53,673 nt of DNA from positions 1 through 53,673 of the forward strand of contig NZ_JACIZD010000015.1 of the NCBI RefSeq assembly GCF_014359565.1. Direction: 5' to 3'. The position numbers were made by a program, and so were the translations under genes. Numbering within the stretch: the stretch's first letter is position 1; every line of letters begins with the position of its first letter. Positions 1 through 13,460 of the stretch are shown piece by piece. The notes beneath the pieces are model-generated. The model worked only from the letters and a program-made list of their open reading frames with translations, did not search any database and had not been told where the DNA came from. The DNA comes from Immundisolibacter sp. GTDB lineage: Bacteria > Pseudomonadota > Gammaproteobacteria > Immundisolibacterales > Immundisolibacteraceae.

Positions 1-298
1 TGGCGTTTGCGGGCGCGGCACAGCCTCAGTGCGTCCTGAGGGAGCCCAAAACCCGAAATACCCGGCTGAAACGCGTACATTTACCCAATCCACATCCGAA
101 AACGGGCCGTTTTTCCCCCAGCTCGGTCACGCGTTGGCGCCGTCATGTCCACGGCGCCGGTTTCGGTGGATTGATCAGCGATTCCTTAAGCGCATGGATC
201 ACTCCTTCCCTGGAACGGTCGTGAACATCGAAATCAACACCGCGGACACGAGCAGCTATCGCTTGCGCTCGGAATCCGGCAACTGAAGAGAGATTGCA
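1..298. other. Left edge, no supported gene
   Basis: No convincing gene is seen in these 298 bases. A rightward open frame ends at 286, and its last 30 codons from an ATG at 194 read somewhat protein-like, but it resembles nothing I recognise. The element continues off the left edge, so this may be the tail or leader of an upstream gene. A weak purine-rich stretch (GAAGAGAGA) precedes the ATG at 299. Confidence 0.4.
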
Positions 299-661
299 AT
301 GGCCGAGAAAGTTATTCTGAAGATTTACGACATCGTTGGAAGCCCCGTATGGGTCTCAACTGACGATGGGCAAAAGGTGTTTGACAAGATCGTCGCGGCC
401 TTCAAGGCCGGTCGCGGCGTGGAGCTGTCGTTTGCCAACCGGGACAACCTGATCTCCGCCTTTCTCAACGCCGCAGTAGGCCAGCTATACGACGGCACCT
501 ACGACGAAGACTTTCTCCGGCAACATCTGAATTTCGTGGACCTTTCAGATGACGATCAGGCCATGCTGGAGCGCACGATAGAAAATGCCAAGCGGTACTT
601 CGCAAACCGCGACGGATACGACCGGGCCTGGGGAGACGTGGTCGATGAAGACGAAGAATAA
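299..661 (+). CDS. Stand-alone STAS-like (DUF4325) protein
   Basis: This 120-residue acidic protein has the pattern of the STAS-like DUF4325 domain: a short strand region, a helix with GQKVFDKIVAAF (about residues 24-35), a strand ELSFANRDNLIS (42-53) ending in the Ser-Ala-Phe turn, then a helix and a charged tail. The domain is usually found at the C-terminus of GHKL ATPases, as in the gene at 4188 of this same operon, so a free copy suggests a partner-switching role by analogy with anti-anti-sigma factors. That role is inferred. Its stop overlaps the start of the PIN gene by 17 bases, which indicates translational coupling. The family call rests on pattern recognition only. Confidence 0.7.
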   Translation: MAEKVILKIYDIVGSPVWVSTDDGQKVFDKIVAAFKAGRGVELSFANRDNLISAFLNAAVGQLYDGTYDEDFLRQHLNFVDLSDDDQAMLERTIENAKRYFANRDGYDRAWGDVVDEDEE

Positions 662-1192
662 GGCTTACGACGCTCGACACTATACGTTCAAGGAGAACGA
701 GCCGATCCTGATCGACGCTAACGTCTGGCTCTTCCTGCAACCGCCAGCCGCTCAGCCCACTCCGCAATGGGCTACGGCATATTCGAGTGTGTTCGCTGAT
801 CTTCTGAAGGCCAAGGCCACGCCAATGATGGATGCTCTGGTTCTCAGCGAATACATCAACCGGCACCTGAGGATCGAGTACGACGCGACGTGGAAGGCCC
901 GCTATCCGGGCTTCAAAGCGTTTCGTCGATCTTCTGATGGTAAGGCGCTCGCCGGTGCAACTGTTGTTGACGTCCGATCGATCTTGAAGTTCGCTGTGTT
1001 TGAGGACACTGGATTCTCCAAGATCAACATCAACGACGTATTGGACGGCGTCGCGAACGGCGATTTGGATTTCAACGACGGCGTACTGATCGAGAACTGC
1101 CGGCTTCGGGGTTGGAAGTTACTGACTCACGATGGTGACATGACACTGGGTGGTATCGACGTGCTGACCGCCAACGGCAAGCTGCTCAAGAA

Positions 1193-1202
<10 letters not shown>
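645..1202 (+). CDS. PIN-domain protein (putative ribonuclease)
   Basis: This 185-residue protein carries the acidic residues expected of a PIN nuclease: D24 in [10 protein letters not shown]69 in VLSEYINR, D145 in [10 protein letters not shown], and D163 in [12 protein letters not shown] proteins cut RNA with metal ions bound by these residues. It is longer than a typical VapC toxin (about 130 residues). An earlier in-frame ATG at 585 would lie deep inside the DUF4325 gene; the ATG at 645 overlaps that gene only slightly and opens directly onto the PIN strand, so I chose it. It overlaps the methylase start by 10 bases, so the three genes look co-translated. The partner may be the DUF4325 protein rather than a classic antitoxin, but that is inference. 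Confidence 0.75.
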
Positions 1203-4075
<2,873 letters not shown>

Positions 4076-4143
4076 GGCGCTCGCCAGCATGAGCTGCCGA
4101 ACGCGGGTAACCCATTGATATGTAGTTAGCGTCTGTTCCGGAC

Positions 4144-4173
4144 ATTGACAATAATGGAACGCTAATTGACAAT
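4144..4173 (+). promoter_or_regulatory. 9-bp direct repeat before the regulator gene (putative operator)
   Basis: The sequence ATTGACAAT occurs at 4144-4152 and again at 4165-4173, spaced 21 bp start to start, which is two helical turns. The second copy ends 14 bp before the ATG at 4188. The 112-bp gap is clearly more AT-rich than its surroundings. The repeats contain TTGACA, so they could double as -35 elements. Binding by the HTH domain of the next gene is a reasonable inference but unproven. Confidence 0.5.
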
Positions 4174-4187
4174 GAAAAGCGGATTCC

Positions 4188-5228
4188 ATGACAAAAATAT
4201 CCGCCATGCCAGACAAAGACGCCATACGCCAGCGGGCGCTGCACCTTATCGCCGCGGACGGCCACGGTGTGGCCCGTCGACTGGCGGCCGAGTTCGGAAT
4301 GTCCCGCCAGGCGGCGAACGTGCATCTGCAAGCCCTGCTGGGCAGCGGGTTGGTGCAGGCCGAGGGCAAGACCCGGGCGCAGGTTCACCGCCTGGCGACC
4401 CTGGGCGAGGCCACGCGCAGTTACCCGTGCGCGGGCCTGCGCGAGGATGTTGTGTGGCAGGAAGTGTTTGCGCCGGTGCTCGCCGGCCTGCCCGACAACC
4501 TGCTCGGTGTGTGGCAGTACGGTGTGACGGAGATGGTGAACAACGCGATTGATCATTCCGGTTCCGCGCAGGTCCACGTGGGGGTGCGGCGCAACGCCGT
4601 GGTTAGCGACGGCTGGGTGGCGGACGACGGGGAGGGCATCTTCCTGAAAATCCAGCGGGCGCTGAACTTGTACGACCCACGCGAGGCTATTCTGGAACTG
4701 GCCAAGGGCAAGCTCACCACCGACCCGGCGCGGCATTCCGGCGAGGGTATTTTCTTTACCTCCAAGGTGTTCGACGTGTTCGACATCCGCTCCGGGCGCC
4801 TGCATTTCATGCACGGCGAACATGATCCGGACGTGCTGTTGGAGCGTCCCACGGACGCCCCGGGCACGTTGGTGTTGATGCGGCTGGCCAACGACAGTCC
4901 GCGCACCGTCAGGGAGGTGTTCGATGCCTTCGCGGAGCCGGAGGAGTACAGCTTTGCAAGAACGCTGGTGCCGGTGCGCCTGGCGCAGTACGAGGGCGAA
5001 AAGCTGGTGTCGCGCTCGCAGGCCAAGCGGCTGTACCAGCGTTTCGAGCGTTTTCGCCACGTGGTGCTGGATTTCGAGGGCGTCGCGGAAATCGGGCAGG
5101 CGTTCGCGGATGAACTGTTCCGCGTTTTTCCCCTGGCGCATCCAGAGGTGATTCTGGCGCCCACGCACATGACGGCTGCGGTTGCACAGATGGCAAGCCG
5201 CGCGCGGGCACAGCGGCCTGACGCATAA
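4188..5228 (+). CDS. HTH / GHKL ATPase / STAS-like DUF4325 fusion regulator
   Basis: This 346-residue protein has three parts. Residues about 8-65 form a winged helix-turn-helix (GVARRLAAEFGMSRQAANVH). Residues about 75-225 form a GHKL (histidine-kinase-like) ATPase: the N box is EMVNNAIDHS at 115-124, the G1 box DDGEGIF at 146-152, and the G2 box HSGEGIFF at 183-190. The C-terminus (about 260-335) is a STAS-like DUF4325 domain (VVLDFEGVAEIGQAFADELF). Such fusions combine DNA binding, a switch-kinase-like ATPase and an anti-anti-sigma-like module in one chain. It sits between methylase and DUF499 ATPase and probably senses a signal and controls the operon. It may pair with the free DUF4325 protein at 299. 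ATG 4206 is an alternative start. Confidence 0.85.
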   Translation: MTKISAMPDKDAIRQRALHLIAADGHGVARRLAAEFGMSRQAANVHLQALLGSGLVQAEGKTRAQVHRLATLGEATRSYPCAGLREDVVWQEVFAPVLAGLPDNLLGVWQYGVTEMVNNAIDHSGSAQVHVGVRRNAVVSDGWVADDGEGIFLKIQRALNLYDPREAILELAKGKLTTDPARHSGEGIFFTSKVFDVFDIRSGRLHFMHGEHDPDVLLERPTDAPGTLVLMRLANDSPRTVREVFDAFAEPEEYSFARTLVPVRLAQYEGEKLVSRSQAKRLYQRFERFRHVVLDFEGVAEIGQAFADELFRVFPLAHPEVILAPTHMTAAVAQMASRARAQRPDA

Positions 5229-5258
5229 CGCATAACAACGGGTAGAGGTAGCGGACAC

Positions 5259-8588
<3,330 letters not shown>

Positions 8589-8787
8589 AGAGGCGTTGTG
8601 AAGTACCCACGACTTTGACTTCGTTCATGCGCGGCTTGCACCAGGAATACCCGGCAGGACTGGCATTCGAAGCTGCGCATATTTCCGCACCATCACTGGT
8701 AATTATATAAGGCGGACAAAAGTTGTCCTTGATCGGGCAAAAAATTAGTCTGAAGAATTTCCAATAACCGAGCCGTTTTCGACGTTT

Positions 8788-9366
8788 TCAGGTAGCCAAA
8801 TTCTGGTCCCCTGAAATCGGTTGGAGGCCAGAATTTGGCCCTGCAAAGGGGGGTTGGCGGACAAATTCTGGCCCTGAGAGGGACATTTTTTGTCCTTTCG
8901 ATTTTTTGCGGCCGGCTGCCGTTTTTGCTGCGAGTCGATCAATCGCCGCCTCGGCATCGGCGACGGTGGTAAACGCACGCCAGTCCAACGTGGCCTTGCA
9001 TGCCGCAAGACCTTGTTTAGGATGTTCGTAACACGGCAAGTCGGTGAACCTGAAGAGCGAGCAACACTTCGACAAGCTGCCCTTGCCACCCTGCCGCGTC
9101 TTTGCGATGAATCCCATTAGTTCGAGCTGCGCGAGTGCCTGATATAAAGTGGTTTTTGATCGCCATCCGCGGTGCGACATGTCGACCGGCGTGCACTCGA
9201 GATTGCCGTTATTGTATGAGTTCAGCTTTCTGCGCAGGTCGCTGTAGAGCGCCCTGGCCGAAAACGGCAATGCCCGCCATGCCGGCGAATCGAGAACATC
9301 GTGGCGAATTCGTGCGTGCGCCACGCCCTTCCATAGGGTTTCGGCCCCGAGCCCGCGCCGGCTCAT
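8788..9366 (-). CDS. Replication-initiator-like winged-helix protein of an integrative element
   Basis: This 192-residue basic protein begins with a region (ARIRHDVLDSPAWRALPFSA) that I associate with replication or accessory proteins of plasmids, phages and integrative elements. A winged-helix core follows (RGWRSKTTLYQALAQLELMGFI at about 67-88), then a basic, repeat-bearing tail. It is last in a leftward cluster of four coupled genes; its ATG overlaps the preceding stop (ATGA). The tail is encoded by short DNA repeats (8796-8878). A role in element replication or partition is inferred. It could equally be a transcriptional regulator. Confidence 0.6.
   Translation of the reverse strand: MSRRGLGAETLWKGVAHARIRHDVLDSPAWRALPFSARALYSDLRRKLNSYNNGNLECTPVDMSHRGWRSKTTLYQALAQLELMGFIAKTRQGGKGSLSKCCSLFRFTDLPCYEHPKQGLAACKATLDWRAFTTVADAEAAIDRLAAKTAAGRKKSKGQKMSLSGPEFVRQPPFAGPNSGLQPISGDQNLAT
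8796..8878. repeat. Iteron-like repeats inside the 3' end of the initiator-like gene
   Basis: The core CAAATTCTGG(T/C)CC(C)TG appears at 8797-8813 and 8862-8877 in the same orientation. Between them, at 8826-8843, is an inverted-type copy (GGCCAGAATTTGGCCCTG) that is itself a near palindrome. They encode a repeated Gly-Pro-Asn/Glu pattern at the protein's C-terminus. Clustered repeats within an initiator gene recall lambda O, where the origin lies in the gene. Origin function here is inference. Confidence 0.45.
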
Positions 9367-9587
9367 AGGGACCGGCCCAGCGTCCGTAAGGCGCGTTCAG
9401 GTGGGCAGCCGTGTGCAACAGCCATCAGACGCACAGCGCGGCGCTGTCGTGCCGTCAGGCGCCCCAGGCGGGCTTTGGCAGCCCAGCGGCGCCATGCGGC
9501 GTAACAATCTGGGTCGCAGGTGCCTTGGTAATGTGAGTCAGGCCCGCGGCCGGCTGCACCCGGCGCGGGGCCTTTTTTTGGCCTCAT
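9363..9587 (-). CDS. Small basic hypothetical protein, 74 aa
   Basis: This 74-residue protein is very Arg-rich. It has a CDPDCYAAWRRW segment in the middle and a helix-rich C-terminus (ARQRRAVRLMAVAHG). It overlaps both neighbours through ATGA junctions, which is the main reason to believe it is translated. I recognise no family. It is probably an accessory or DNA-binding protein of the element. Confidence 0.55.
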   Translation of the reverse strand: MRPKKGPAPGAAGRGPDSHYQGTCDPDCYAAWRRWAAKARLGRLTARQRRAVRLMAVAHGCPPERALRTLGRSL

Positions 9588-9787
9588 GACGCTCCCCCTG
9601 CCGCCCGGGCGATTGAGTCCTGTATGTGGTCAATGGTCAGCAGCATTCCCGCGACAACCAATTGGGCTGCAACGAGAAGTGCCAGGGCATCGTCTTCCGC
9701 GGTGCAATTGCGCTGCGTGTTTTTCGATTGATGTGTCATTGACCCCGCCACGGCCCTCACCGTGTCGGGTTTTTTTTGCGCTTCCAT
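9584..9787 (-). CDS. Small hypothetical protein with one membrane-like segment, 67 aa
   Basis: Starting at ATG 9787 the product is 67 residues: a polar N-terminus followed by a hydrophobic stretch (ALALLVAAQLVVAGMLLTI) that could be a membrane helix or a buried helix. It starts one base after the stop of the AlpA-like gene (TGACATG) and overlaps the next gene by ATGA, so it fits the operon. A longer frame starting upstream would overlap the AlpA-like gene extensively, so I prefer the short form. Function unknown. Confidence 0.5.
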   Translation of the reverse strand: MEAQKKPDTVRAVAGSMTHQSKNTQRNCTAEDDALALLVAAQLVVAGMLLTIDHIQDSIARAAGGAS

Positions 9788-9788
9788 G

Positions 9789-10076
9789 TCACGCCCCCTT
9801 CGTGCCGGAAGCGGTCCGCGCCCTCGTGCAACGCGGGGCAGGTGGTGGCGTGTAGGCTGGCCGGTTCTGGACCCATTCCAAGAGATCTGCAAACCGCCAG
9901 CCGGATTTGCCGGGGCTGATCGAGACGCGAGCCGGTACCAGTTTTTCGCCGGTTTCTTTTTCTCGCGCTTCGAGGGTTCTCCACCCTGTGCGACTCACGC
10001 CAGTCAAATCCGCCCGAACAGCCTCCCCGACGATCCGGTGCTTGGCCACGAGCTCCTGAATTTCGTCCGATGCCAT
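9789..10076 (-). CDS. AlpA-like excisionase/regulator
   Basis: This 95-residue protein has a helix-turn-helix (VRADLTGVSRTGWRTLEARE at about 20-39) followed by the wing pattern VSISPGKSGWRFADLLEWV typical of AlpA/MerR-like excisionases of tRNA-integrated elements. Such proteins bind att-site DNA or switch on the integrase for excision. It heads a leftward cluster of four tightly coupled genes ending in the initiator-like gene. The C-terminal tail after residue 73 is low-complexity. The fold call is fair; the exact role (excision or replication control) is inferred. Confidence 0.65.
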   Translation of the reverse strand: MASDEIQELVAKHRIVGEAVRADLTGVSRTGWRTLEAREKETGEKLVPARVSISPGKSGWRFADLLEWVQNRPAYTPPPAPRCTRARTASGTKGA

Positions 10077-10220
10077 GTTTCGTCACTCCGTCACGTGCCG
10101 GTACCGCGGTTGCGGTCCGGGCCTTTGCCGGCGTTTTCGACTTTGCCGGCAACTGCGTGGCGGATGATTCAGGAGACACGTTGTCCGAAATAGCCTTTTC
10201 GGACAGGGGTCAGCCGACCG

Positions 10221-11075
10221 TCATTTCTTCGGCGCTTCAACCGGCTTTCTTATCTTCCGTCGGACCGTGTCCGCAGTGAGCCCGTGCTTGTTCTCTATGG
10301 CCTCGGCGATTTCAGTCTTAGCCCAGGTCGGGTTGAGCCGCCATATCGCGTCGGCTTGCCTCTGGATGTCGGCGAGTTCCGATTTGGAGACTCCTGGTCG
10401 CCCGGGGCTTTTGCCATCGCGGCCGTACCCGATTTGCGCCAGGCCGACGACGATTGGAATCTCGAACCGCTCGGACAGGATGGCGTGATGCCATGCGTCG
10501 CTCAGTTCGATTCCGGCCAGTGCGGCCCACTGCGTGTCACCGGCGGCGAGCGCGGCTTCAAGCGACTCAGCGCGCTCCAATAGTTGGCAGGCAAACCATT
10601 CAAGTGACAACTCGCGCTTGTTGGTTGCCGCGGGGACGTCGACCGGCGGCGCCGGCAAGCTCTCGACGTGCTCCGCGATCTCCTCGAAGGTCCAACTCTC
10701 CCAGCCGCTCGGCATGTCGGTCGCGGGCTCTTGCGCATAGACCATGGTCAGGACATTCGTGACCGGGATCGACTCCCCATCCGGGATGTCATCAACATCC
10801 TTCAAGGAGTCACTGGGCAGTTCGGTCCACGTGCAATCCCGATGCATCTGCACGGTCCGCAGGGTGTCAGGCAGTCCGGCCTTACGAAGCACCCTTCCGG
10901 CCCATTCGCGCGCTGCTGACAGGCGGCCGTCAATCGCGCCTTTGCGCCGCCCAGCCGCGCTTTGTATCTCGCCGGACTCGCAACGAAGCACCCGGTTGCG
11001 GATGTAGAGCAACCCGTCGTACTCCTTGGAGTGCCCTTTTTCTGTCCTGATCTTTCGGCGAAATATCTTGCTCAT
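10221..11075 (-). CDS. Hypothetical protein of the integrative element, 284 aa
   Basis: This 284-residue protein has a basic N-terminus, an acidic Pro-rich middle (about 90-150), a helical region (about 150-215) and a C-terminal segment with a likely DNA-binding helix pair (VSKSELADIQRQADAIWRL and WAKTEIAEAIENKHGLTADT). I do not recognise a named family. Placement beside the AlpA-like cluster suggests an element-maintenance or regulatory gene. The gap 10077-10220 before the next gene contains nothing I can name. Confidence 0.55.
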   Translation of the reverse strand: MSKIFRRKIRTEKGHSKEYDGLLYIRNRVLRCESGEIQSAAGRRKGAIDGRLSAAREWAGRVLRKAGLPDTLRTVQMHRDCTWTELPSDSLKDVDDIPDGESIPVTNVLTMVYAQEPATDMPSGWESWTFEEIAEHVESLPAPPVDVPAATNKRELSLEWFACQLLERAESLEAALAAGDTQWAALAGIELSDAWHHAILSERFEIPIVVGLAQIGYGRDGKSPGRPGVSKSELADIQRQADAIWRLNPTWAKTEIAEAIENKHGLTADTVRRKIRKPVEAPKK

Positions 11076-11122
11076 CCCGCACTCCTTCGGGTGCCCTTCA
11101 AAAGGTGCCGCACCGAGCCGGC

Positions 11123-11147
11123 GAAGGGGTCCGGCTGAAGGGGTCCG
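11123..11147. repeat. Short direct repeat upstream of the hypothetical gene
   Basis: GAAGGGGTCCG occurs at 11123-11133 and 11137-11147, a 14-bp period. Near it, two CTCC-containing imperfect palindromes lie at the gene start (about 11018-11037 and 11091-11110), each followed by TGCCCTT. This looks like a binding-site cluster in the promoter of the leftward gene at 11075. No binding protein can be named. Confidence 0.35.
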
Positions 11148-11240
11148 ACTTTTCGGGGATCAGCCTAGGTGCGGTAATGCGATCAGTCGTCCAAGTGCTC
11201 CGACGGCTTTTCGGAAACCGCCTTGCGCGCCGCGCAGCGC

Positions 11241-11531
11241 TCAGGCTGCGTCCTTGTCCGGCACCAGCTTGACCACGGCGCGGCTGCCGGTCGCCTTGGC
11301 GTAGCGCTCCACCGTCAGTAGGGTAGGTTTCGTGCGGCCACCCTCCAGACGTGCCACGGTGGATTGCGTTGTCCCCATGCGCCGTGCCACCTCTGCTTGC
11401 GACAGTCCGGCTCGGGAGCGGGCCAGGATGAGCTCGCGCGCCAGGGCGAATTCTTCTTCCAGCGCGTCGTACTCGGTGCGGACTTCGGGGTTCCGCAGCC
11501 AGCGTTTCTTGATGTCCGAGAACTTGGTCAT
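11241..11531 (-). CDS. HigA-type helix-turn-helix antitoxin
   Basis: This 96-residue protein has a Cro/CI-type helix-turn-helix at about 48-75 (GLSQAEVARRMGTTQSTVAR) and a C-terminal dimer strand (SRAVVKLVP). It follows the toxin gene with an ATGA overlap, which is the toxin-first order of HigBA and related RelE-superfamily pairs. A strong Shine-Dalgarno sequence (GGAGGT) lies just before ATG 11531 inside the toxin gene, so antitoxin may be made in excess. Antitoxins of this class bind the toxin and repress their own promoter. Confidence 0.85.
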   Translation of the reverse strand: MTKFSDIKKRWLRNPEVRTEYDALEEEFALARELILARSRAGLSQAEVARRMGTTQSTVARLEGGRTKPTLLTVERYAKATGSRAVVKLVPDKDAA

Positions 11532-11851
11532 GTCACCTCCTTTGCCCGTTGCCGGGCCAGTTCCAGGGCTGTCTTCGGGGTCCGCTGCGTCTTCTTGACG
11601 AAGGCGTGCACGATCACCACGCGCCGGCCCGTCACCGTTACATAAATGGCGCGGGCAATGCCGTCCTGAGCCTTTGGGCGCATCTCCCACAGCTTGCCTT
11701 CCAGGTGCTTGACGTGTGGCTCGCCCACTTTTTCAAGGCCCAGCGCCTCGATGAGTTCGACGATGCGCGACAGGCGGGCCTGGATGGTGGTCGGCAGCGC
11801 GTCGAGTTCCGCGTCGACCGCAACGTTCAGGGTTTCGACAGTCCACGTCAT
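11528..11851 (-). CDS. HigB/RelE-superfamily toxin (phage Gp49-like)
   Basis: This 107-residue protein has the Gp49-like toxin layout: an N-terminal helical hairpin (LPTTIQARLSRIVELIEALG), then the strand motif KLWEMRPKAQDGIARAIYV and VVIVHAFVKKTQRTP, followed by a C-terminal helix (ALELARQRAKEV). Family members are ribosome-dependent mRNA interferases. It is coupled to the antitoxin gene by an ATGA overlap. Close to the integrase, it probably stabilises the element after excision, which is the usual reading of such pairs. Confidence 0.85.
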   Translation of the reverse strand: MTWTVETLNVAVDAELDALPTTIQARLSRIVELIEALGLEKVGEPHVKHLEGKLWEMRPKAQDGIARAIYVTVTGRRVVIVHAFVKKTQRTPKTALELARQRAKEVT

Positions 11852-11923
11852 GTTATATCAATTTCGCTATATTCGGCAGCACCATCACCGCGGCGCCGGT
11901 ACGGTGCAGTCGAGTGGCTGCGG

Positions 11924-13180
11924 TCACTTCCCGCGCCGCAGATGGATCACGTCGGCGGTGCGGCCACCAGGCAGCCGGCACGCATGGCGCAGGGCGTCGG
12001 CCAGCCGCTCAAGCGCGACGGTGCGCTCGGGTATCCTGTCGAATCGGTCGTAGACACGGGTGACGCTGCCGTCGGCGTGCGCCAACACGCCACCGATGTC
12101 GGCGGTCGAAACGCCTGCCCGAGCCATCAGCGTTGCAGCCGTGCGGCGCAGGTCGTGCGTTCGGGCATCGGCAATGCCAGCCGCCTGCATCACGGCTTGC
12201 GCGTAACGCGACAGGCTGCGCGGGTGCGGCGACTGATCCATCTGCTGGCCCGGAAACAGCACGGGCAGGCCACCGGTGCGGGCGCGCAGGTCGTCGATAA
12301 CCTCGACGGCGAGGCTCGAAAGCGGCACGACGTGTGCGGCGCGACGCCCCTTGATGCTGCCGCGCGGGATGGTCCATAGCCGCTGGTCGGCATCGATATC
12401 TTCCCATCGAGCGGTGACGACCGACCCGCGGCGCTGCGCCGTCACCAGTGCCAGCTTCATGGCCCAGCTGAGCGGTTCTTCCTGCCGGCGGTCGAGTTCA
12501 GTCCACAGGGCGGCGATCTCGGCATCGGCCAGCACGCGGTCCCGGCTGGTGCGGCCGACCGTCTTCTTGATCCGACCGGCCGGGTTCGCGGCGATGGTGT
12601 CGTCTTCGAGCGCCGAGTTCATCATGGCGCGTAGGACCACCAGCACCTTGTCGGCCATCGTCGGCGTGGATGCCGTCGCGACCTTGCGCAGCACTGCACG
12701 CACGTCCTGGCGTGTCACCTCGTCCGCACGCTCAGTGCCCAGCGCCGGCAGCACATGCTTGGCGATCAGGCGGCGCGCTTCATAGAGGGATGCCGCGCTG
12801 CGCTCTTGGCGCTGGACCCGGGCGGCAAGGTCATTGAGGTACTGCTCGGCGATATCGGCCACCGTCGGCGCCTGAATGCGTCCCTGCGCGCGGCGTCGCG
12901 ACTCTTGCCGCTGCTGTGCGCGCGCTTCGGCCGGGTCAGTGCCGGTGCCACGCGCCGCCAGGGCCTTGGCGAGTTCGACACGCGCCTGCGCGAGGCCCAT
13001 GGCAGGGTAGGTGCCCAGCGTGACCACGCGCTGCTTGCCGGCGGGGTCGCGGTAGCGCAGGACGAAGACCACTCGGCCACTCGGATAAACTCGCACGCGC
13101 AGGCCGCCGGGTTCGGATAGTTCGAACTGCTTGTCGGTCGGGCGCAGGGCGTCGATCTGTTTGGTCGTGAACCGGGCCAT
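11924..13180 (-). CDS. int: Tyrosine recombinase/integrase (P4-type)
   Basis: From ATG 13180 the product is 418 residues, the usual size of P4-like integrases. The N-terminal DUF4102 arm-binding domain reads FTTKQIDALRPTDKQFELS through VTLGTYPAMGLAQARVEL. A SAM-like core-binding domain follows (about 105-195). The catalytic part has the box I Arg (VTAQRRGSVVTARWEDI), the HxxR box (HDLRRTAATLMARAGV) and the C-terminal Tyr (VTRVYDRFD). A longer open frame extends upstream, but it runs through the tandem repeats and the tRNA remnant and so is not coding. It recombines the element with tRNA-Arg. The repeats just upstream may be its arm or operator sites. Confidence 0.93.
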   Translation of the reverse strand: MARFTTKQIDALRPTDKQFELSEPGGLRVRVYPSGRVVFVLRYRDPAGKQRVVTLGTYPAMGLAQARVELAKALAARGTGTDPAEARAQQRQESRRRAQGRIQAPTVADIAEQYLNDLAARVQRQERSAASLYEARRLIAKHVLPALGTERADEVTRQDVRAVLRKVATASTPTMADKVLVVLRAMMNSALEDDTIAANPAGRIKKTVGRTSRDRVLADAEIAALWTELDRRQEEPLSWAMKLALVTAQRRGSVVTARWEDIDADQRLWTIPRGSIKGRRAAHVVPLSSLAVEVIDDLRARTGGLPVLFPGQQMDQSPHPRSLSRYAQAVMQAAGIADARTHDLRRTAATLMARAGVSTADIGGVLAHADGSVTRVYDRFDRIPERTVALERLADALRHACRLPGGRTADVIHLRRGK

Positions 13181-13205
13181 GGGTGCCTCCGGCGGGCGCC
13201 AGGTT

Positions 13206-13253
13206 GTTACCGTGAGCCGCCACGGTAAACGCCACGGTAAACGCCACGGTAAC
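13206..13253. repeat. Three 12-bp tandem repeats plus an inverted copy upstream of int
   Basis: CGCCACGGTAAA is present three times head to tail at 13218-13229, 13230-13241 and 13242-13253 (last base differs). An inverted copy, GTTACCGTG, lies at 13206-13214. The block is between the integrase ATG (13180) and the att site (13381), where arm-type integrase sites or an autoregulatory operator are expected. A 12-bp period is not a full helical turn multiple, so adjacent copies would face slightly different directions. Confidence 0.7.
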
Positions 13254-13380
13254 ATTTGGCGCTTGCTAGGTTTGGACGGCTTTGAACAATTCTGCCGAAA
13301 TTTGTTATACCAGTCAAGCAATTGAGGTGACGAAGATGAAGAACTCCGAACGGGATTGGACGGGTAAAACAGCGGAATTA

Positions 13381-13424
13381 CCCTCCTAAGGGGAAGGTCA
13401 CACGTTCGAATCGTGTTCGGGGCA
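13381..13424 (+). other. Attachment site: 3' half of tRNA-Arg(CCT)
   Basis: The segment carries the anticodon loop CTCCTAA (13383-13389), the 3' side of its stem, a perfect T-arm (ACACG / CGTGT around TTCGAAT) and the acceptor 3' strand TCGGGGC with discriminator A. The matching 5' half is missing: no GCCCCGA acceptor strand or D-arm precedes it, and the 5' anticodon stem mispairs (TTACC against GGGGA). This is the duplicate left when an element integrates by crossover in the anticodon loop. The intact tRNA should be at the other end of the element, outside the window. Confidence 0.85.
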
Positions 13425-13460
13425 CGCCCCCTTGTCGAGCCGGTCCGGTCTGCACCCAGC

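Noticed and set aside
9540-9582. Rightward terminator-like hairpin with T7 tail
   Set aside because: No rightward gene precedes it. It overlaps the first codons of the leftward 74-residue gene (Lys-Lys-Gly-Pro), so coding constraint explains it well enough.
9757-10179. Leftward frame of 140 codons overlapping the AlpA-like gene
   Set aside because: It covers the AlpA-like gene in a different frame. The AlpA frame has a recognisable HTH and wing, and this one does not.
13361-13424. A complete tRNA gene at this position
   Set aside because: The 5' acceptor strand and D-arm are absent and the anticodon stem mispairs, so only the 3' half is a tRNA.
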